This document shows, in pieces, positions 60,766-64,000 of a DNA stretch of 64,000 nt; position 1 is the stretch's first letter, and each line of letters opens with the position of its first letter. The position numbers and the translations under genes were made by a program. The notes under the pieces were generated by a model. That model was not told where the DNA came from. It did no database searches and saw nothing but the letters and a program-made list of their open reading frames with translations. This stretch comes from Mucilaginibacter sp. (GTDB lineage: Bacteria; Bacteroidota; Bacteroidia; Sphingobacteriales; Sphingobacteriaceae), in the NCBI GenBank assembly GCA_028288305.1, contig JAQBOA010000043.1, forward strand, positions 18,565 to 82,564, read 5' to 3'.

Positions 60766-61749
60766 ATGAAGGAAATAGCTTTAATTATACATGAGGAGGC
60801 AACATTATCTACTGTTACCGGAGCAATGGATATGTTTATACATACCAATAACCTTTTCCAAAAGCTATATAAACAGCAGCCTTTTAAAATTGTACTGGCG
60901 GGTGAAAATGCGAGTAATCATCTTTTGCAAATACAATCCCCGTTTATTAGTTACAGTTCATTAAACGAAATTCCGCATCCTGATCTGATCATCGTACCTG
61001 CGTTTTACGGCGACCGGGATGCGATGCTCAAGAAGCACCAGGTAATTATAAACTGGATAAAAACAATGCATCAAAACGGATCAGAGGTAGCCAGTTTATG
61101 TTCGGGGATCTATTTTCTTGCCGAAGCCGGACTGTTACCAGGCAGGTCATGCACTGCACATTGGAGCGATATGGAAGATATTGTACGAAGATATCCTGAT
61201 GTGAATTTTCTTTCGGATATGGTAATCACCGATCAGGAAGGTATTTATACCAGCGGCGGCGCCTTTTCATCACTAAATTTAATACTCTACCTGATAGATA
61301 AATTCTGCGGAAGAGAAGTTGGCATATGGGCAAGCAAAATGTTCTCATTGGATATGGACAGGATAAGCCAATCGCATTTTGCCGTATTCAAAGGTCAGCG
61401 CCAGCATAAGGATGATGAGATATTAAAAGCGCAAACGTATATCGAGCAAAATCATCATCTGCAAATTAACATTGATGAAATTGCCGGGCATACCAATATG
61501 AGCAAGCGCAACTTTATCAGGCGATTTAAAAAGGCAACACATAACACGCCTTTTGAGTATTTGCAAAGAGTAAAGATAGAAGCCGCAAAAAAAGCACTTG
61601 AAAAAGGAACGCAAAACATCAATTTACTGATGTATGATGCCGGTTATAATGATATAAAAACCTTCCGCGAAGTTTTTAAAAAGATCACTGGGCTCACTCC
61701 ACAGGATTATAAACGAAAATACAGCAGGGTGGACCCAATACCTGCTTGA
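60766..61749 (+). CDS. DJ-1/PfpI-type domain fused to AraC DNA-binding domain (GlxA-like)
   Basis: A 327-residue regulator. The N-terminal part (about 1-185) is a DJ-1/PfpI-like class I glutamine amidotransferase fold with the cysteine nucleophile-like residue in ASLCSGIYFLAEAGLL and HWSD afterwards; the C-terminal part (about 220-320) is an AraC/XylS helix-turn-helix pair (AGHTNMSKRNFIRRFKKATH and YDAGYNDIKTFREVFKKITGLTPQDY). The start is placed at the ATG, as the nearest -7 box precedes it by only 15 bp. Such proteins sense a small ligand; targets unknown. Confidence 0.9.
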   Translation: MKEIALIIHEEATLSTVTGAMDMFIHTNNLFQKLYKQQPFKIVLAGENASNHLLQIQSPFISYSSLNEIPHPDLIIVPAFYGDRDAMLKKHQVIINWIKTMHQNGSEVASLCSGIYFLAEAGLLPGRSCTAHWSDMEDIVRRYPDVNFLSDMVITDQEGIYTSGGAFSSLNLILYLIDKFCGREVGIWASKMFSLDMDRISQSHFAVFKGQRQHKDDEILKAQTYIEQNHHLQINIDEIAGHTNMSKRNFIRRFKKATHNTPFEYLQRVKIEAAKKALEKGTQNINLLMYDAGYNDIKTFREVFKKITGLTPQDYKRKYSRVDPIPA

Positions 61750-61865
61750 TAGGTGGTTTGTTGATCGGGTTGATTAGGAGAATGGTTGATTAAGTTTCAA
61801 CTTAATAGTAATGCAAAACCTAAATCTGATAAATTGCAAACTGCCAACTCAAAACTGCTAACTGA
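61750..61865. repeat. word-reiterated spacer (ggttgatt and caactgccaac types)
   Basis: ttgttgatcgggttgattagg and tggttgatt recur in the left half; gcaaactgccaactcaaaactgctaactg on the right uses the same words as the hairpin at 42426-42574. A spacer between converging genes. Confidence 0.45.
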
Positions 61866-62495
61866 TTAATCCCCCATATTCTCCTGGTACACTTCCTCAA
61901 AAGATTTATTCTTTTGCTTTTGGAAGATACTTGAAAACCTGGCATTAATAGGACTAAGCATTTGGATACATAGTTGTTTATCATCTTCGGTTAAACTATT
62001 TACCATCATCCCGGCAACTTTTAAAACCAGCTGTTTTGCCTTTTTAAGGGTTTCTTCCCCTTTCACGGTAAGCTTGAGTCTTTTTACCCGCTTGTCTTCT
62101 TTATCAGGATATTCAGTAATAAGGCCTCTTTTCTTAAGCCTGATCAGCATATTTGTGCCGCTTGATAATTCTAATAAGTTGTCATAAATAACCTCTGATT
62201 TTATTGGGTTCTTTTTATTAAAAATAATAGCCAGTATTCCAAATTCTTCAATCTGATCAAGGCCGGTCGCTTCCAATGCTTTGTTGGAATACATGATATG
62301 AAATTTCCCTATCTTCCTGATCAGTATAACCAATTGTCCGTTTATATCAGGGACCAATTGCCATTCAGGGGCAATTTGTTTTTCCTTTTTCAGAGATACT
62401 GATAACTGGTGACGACAAAAGTCCTCTATGGTACCATCCGGATGCAACTCTTCATAGGCGCCCCAAAGCTTAACTAGTTCTACTGCTTTATTCAA
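61866..62495 (-). CDS. MarR-family regulator
   Basis: A 209-residue protein. The core winged helix is present (EEFGILAIIFNKKNPIKSEVIYDNLLELSSGTNMLIRLKKRGLI, then EDKRVKRLKLTVKGEE), preceded by an extra N-terminal helix of about 70 residues that is longer than in most MarR proteins. It is divergent from a membrane protein/NAD(P)-binding/DoxX operon; the shared region carries CTACCAAAAGG-type sites at both ends and a clear promoter, so self-control and control of that operon are likely. Confidence 0.88.
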   Translation of the reverse strand: MNKAVELVKLWGAYEELHPDGTIEDFCRHQLSVSLKKEKQIAPEWQLVPDINGQLVILIRKIGKFHIMYSNKALEATGLDQIEEFGILAIIFNKKNPIKSEVIYDNLLELSSGTNMLIRLKKRGLITEYPDKEDKRVKRLKLTVKGEETLKKAKQLVLKVAGMMVNSLTEDDKQLCIQMLSPINARFSSIFQKQKNKSFEEVYQENMGD

Positions 62496-62506
62496 CTTAA
62501 TTACTC

Positions 62507-62601
62507 CCTTTTGGTAGCAAATTTAAAAAATATTCTTAATAATAGTTGCATTTTACTACCATATAGTATATATTTGTACATAAATACTACCAAAAGGTAT
62601 A
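62507..62601. promoter_or_regulatory. divergent promoter region with paired MarR-type operators
   Basis: ccttttggtag at 62507-62517 is the reverse complement of CTACCAAAAGG at 62587-62597. TACC-AAAA-GGTA at 62588-62599 is itself palindromic. Between them lie a TTG (62546-62548), 20 bp, and TATATTTG (62569-62576), a textbook promoter for the plus-strand operon, with a related ttactaccatatagtata in its spacer. Repressor bound at both ends would control both directions. Confidence 0.7.
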
Positions 62602-62636
62602 AATTTAATAATTCAAATCATCCTTAAGCACAAAAA

Positions 62637-63116
62637 ATGGAAACTCAAACTATTTATCACATCGCACTGGTAACTCACATAACCGGGATCACAATGGTGG
62701 CAGGAACAGTCTTAGTAGACTATATGATCTCTAAACAATTCTGGAAGCAATTCGCAATAGAAAAACAGAAGGGACTTACAGTACTGGAAGCTACATCAAA
62801 ATTACCTATCCTGTTTGGTGTGGGATTTCTTCTATTAATAATTTCGGGAGTGTATATGATGTATGTTACCCATGGCGCCTTCGGCGAACAAATATGGTTC
62901 AGGATAAAATTTGGTTTAATAATACTCATTATTATAAATGGATTAGCAATAGGAAGAAGGCTGGGGATAAAATTGAGGAAAAATTTATCTGAAGAAACAA
63001 CAGGAAAAGTTGAAATGGCTCTTTTTAAGATAAAAGGCAAGATGAGCTTGTTCCATATTTCACAGCTCGCGATGTTCATTATAATTTTTGTGTTAAGTGT
63101 TTTCAAATTCAGTTAA
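62637..63116 (+). CDS. DUF2269/DUF2214-like membrane protein
   Basis: A 159-residue protein with four membrane segments (about 10-28, 52-74, 88-106, 135-156). The motif HITGITMVAGTVLVDYM in segment 1, with a histidine between membrane parts, and the basic loop RRLGIKLRKNL are typical of small quinone- or haem-associated membrane proteins, but no enzyme is assignable. First gene of the operon under the MarR-controlled promoter. Confidence 0.75.
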   Translation: METQTIYHIALVTHITGITMVAGTVLVDYMISKQFWKQFAIEKQKGLTVLEATSKLPILFGVGFLLLIISGVYMMYVTHGAFGEQIWFRIKFGLIILIIINGLAIGRRLGIKLRKNLSEETTGKVEMALFKIKGKMSLFHISQLAMFIIIFVLSVFKFS

Positions 63117-63126
63117 ATCGAAAAAA

Positions 63127-63789
63127 ATGGAAAACCCCAAAATAAATCCTCCTCTCAATATATTAATCGTAGGGGCTAATGGAGGCATAGGCAAGCAATC
63201 AGTAGAAATAGCCTTAAAAGCAGGCCATCGTGTTACAGCTTTGTTGCGCAATCCTGCAAACCTTACACTCACTCACACTAACCTTAAAGTAGTAAAGGGC
63301 GATATAATGCAGCTTGAAAGTTTTGAAAGATACTTAGAAAACAAAGATGCCGTAATATCTGCGCTGGGCTCGAGGGAGGCTACTAAGCCAACAACACTTT
63401 ATTCAGAAGGAAATAGAAACCTGTTAAATGCAATGAAGAAAATGGGAATACGACGCGTATTCTTTATTTCTGCATCAGCCCTGGAAATAAGCCCTTTACT
63501 TCCCTTTTATATAAGATTTGCGGCAAAATACATCTTGCAAAAATTATTGAGATACATGTATGCCGACCTGAGGGTAATGGAAAAACTAGTAAAAGAAAGT
63601 GATACTGATTGGACAATAATGCGTCCGCCCAGGCTGACAGATAAACCGGTAACCGGGCATTATCGTTTTGCGATTAATGAATTCTTAAAAAATGGTCTGA
63701 GTATTTCACGGGCTGATGTTGCGCACTTTATGGTAAATAATATAACCAATGAAGCTACTTATAAAACTACAATCGAGATCGCTTATTAA
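63127..63789 (+). CDS. NAD(P)-binding SDR/NmrA-like protein
   Basis: A 220-residue protein with an N-terminal Rossmann motif GANGGIGKQ (in LIVGANGGIGKQSVEIALKAGH) and a partial SDR core: DAVISALGSRE, then RRVFFISASALE; the YxxxK is not present in the standard form (YADLRVMEKLVKE). This group, like SDR_a5, binds NADPH and often acts as a sensor or oxidoreductase. The ATG at 63127 is chosen over the earlier frame extension at 63097, which lies within the upstream gene. Same operon as its neighbours. Confidence 0.88.
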   Translation: MENPKINPPLNILIVGANGGIGKQSVEIALKAGHRVTALLRNPANLTLTHTNLKVVKGDIMQLESFERYLENKDAVISALGSREATKPTTLYSEGNRNLLNAMKKMGIRRVFFISASALEISPLLPFYIRFAAKYILQKLLRYMYADLRVMEKLVKESDTDWTIMRPPRLTDKPVTGHYRFAINEFLKNGLSISRADVAHFMVNNITNEATYKTTIEIAY

Positions 63790-63807
63790 GTAACATTAAT
63801 CAAAAAA

Positions 63808-64000
63808 ATGAAAAGAAATAAAATAATTTACTGGTCATCAACTATTATTATTACCCTGATAATGTTGTTTAGTATATATAAAATGTTTTCTCCTGATTAT
63901 GAACTTCTTGGATTTCCAGATTATTTTAGGACAGAACTCGTTTTTGCTAAGATAATAGGTTTGATAGTGCTACTTATTCCGCAAATCCCTGTACGAATTA
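63808..64000 (+). CDS. DoxX-like membrane protein, cut by window end
   Basis: The frame begins 18 bp after the previous stop and stays open to the window end (about 64 codons visible: MKRNKIIYWSSTIIITLIML, then FSIYKMFSPDYELLGFPDYF, then RTELVFAKIIGLIVLLIPQI). Membrane segments at about 7-25 and 47-62 and the phrase LGFPDYF fit DoxX-like proteins, which are often linked to quinone or thiol redox chemistry. It would be the third gene of the MarR-controlled operon. Confidence 0.75.
   Translation, partial: MKRNKIIYWSSTIIITLIMLFSIYKMFSPDYELLGFPDYFRTELVFAKIIGLIVLLIPQIPVRI

Noticed and set aside
1..64000. rRNA operon, complete IS element with transposase, integrase or phage genes
   Set aside because: None was found on reading both strands; only short non-autonomous repeat elements occur.

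Overview
The window reads as a chromosome segment of a Bacteroidota bacterium of the Sphingobacteriaceae type (Mucilaginibacter/Pedobacter-like). The case rests on promoters of the form TTG-N19/20-TAnnTTTG (upstream of 2178, 14125, 15211 and 62637), family content typical of that group (DUF4142, DUF4197, DUF3127, TonB/M56 hybrids, T9SS-like sorting domain, IleS-DksA-LspA order, FtsX-type permeases ending in NPVKSLRN), weak or absent Shine-Dalgarno sites, moderately AT-rich DNA and many non-coding dispersed hairpins. It is mostly ordinary chromosome with a few accessory patches.

Layout. 1-1645 is the 3' part of an FtsX/MacB permease. 2011-7223 is a conspicuously AT-rich cassette bracketed by an 18-bp perfect inverted repeat; it holds an SMC/Rad50-like ATPase, a membrane-anchored coiled-coil partner split by a -1 frameshift, and a convergent DUF2130 nuclease-fold gene. 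7097-8527 is a repeat field with no gene. 8528-12958 is ileS, a dksA-like gene and lspA with abutting stop and start codons. 13369-18348 holds a DUF4142 lipoprotein, gcvH, a VanZ protein, an unlisted 47-aa lipoprotein, feoA-feoB and a SHOCT membrane protein. 18466-28920 is mixed housekeeping: a SprT-like protease, a porin, two sensor proteins, YceI, DUF47, DUF4197, a TonB-type protein, a lone receiver and LpxH.

29039-31423 is an ECF sigma operon with a membrane partner and a repeat-rich secreted protein. 31467-33454 is an ECF42-type sigma factor with two tandem YciI/DGPF proteins. 33704-37339 is a striking fusion of a 7-TM AraC regulator with a full FtsX permease. 37691-43465 carries two rRNA methyltransferases, DinB, DUF3127 and small secreted proteins. 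43593-46231 is a two-component system. 46232-49892 holds a glyoxalase remnant, a nucleotidyltransferase pair, an M28 peptidase and a RES/Xre toxin-antitoxin pair. 49959-58337 has an MBL RNA-processing-type hydrolase, BlaI with an M56-TonB-plug protein, small membrane proteins, a zinc-ribbon protein, a Nif3-like protein and an SDR. 58900-64000 has a GNAT enzyme, tRNA-Gln(CUG), a Tat-exported sugar isomerase-like protein, a DJ-1/AraC regulator and a MarR-controlled operon cut off by the window end.

The most unusual signals are the inverted-repeat-bracketed ATPase cassette with a palindrome inside its promoter, the regulator-permease fusion, the rearranged GIHH active-site motif of IleS, and a window-wide set of intergenic hairpins in which each locus is built from its own reiterated short word.
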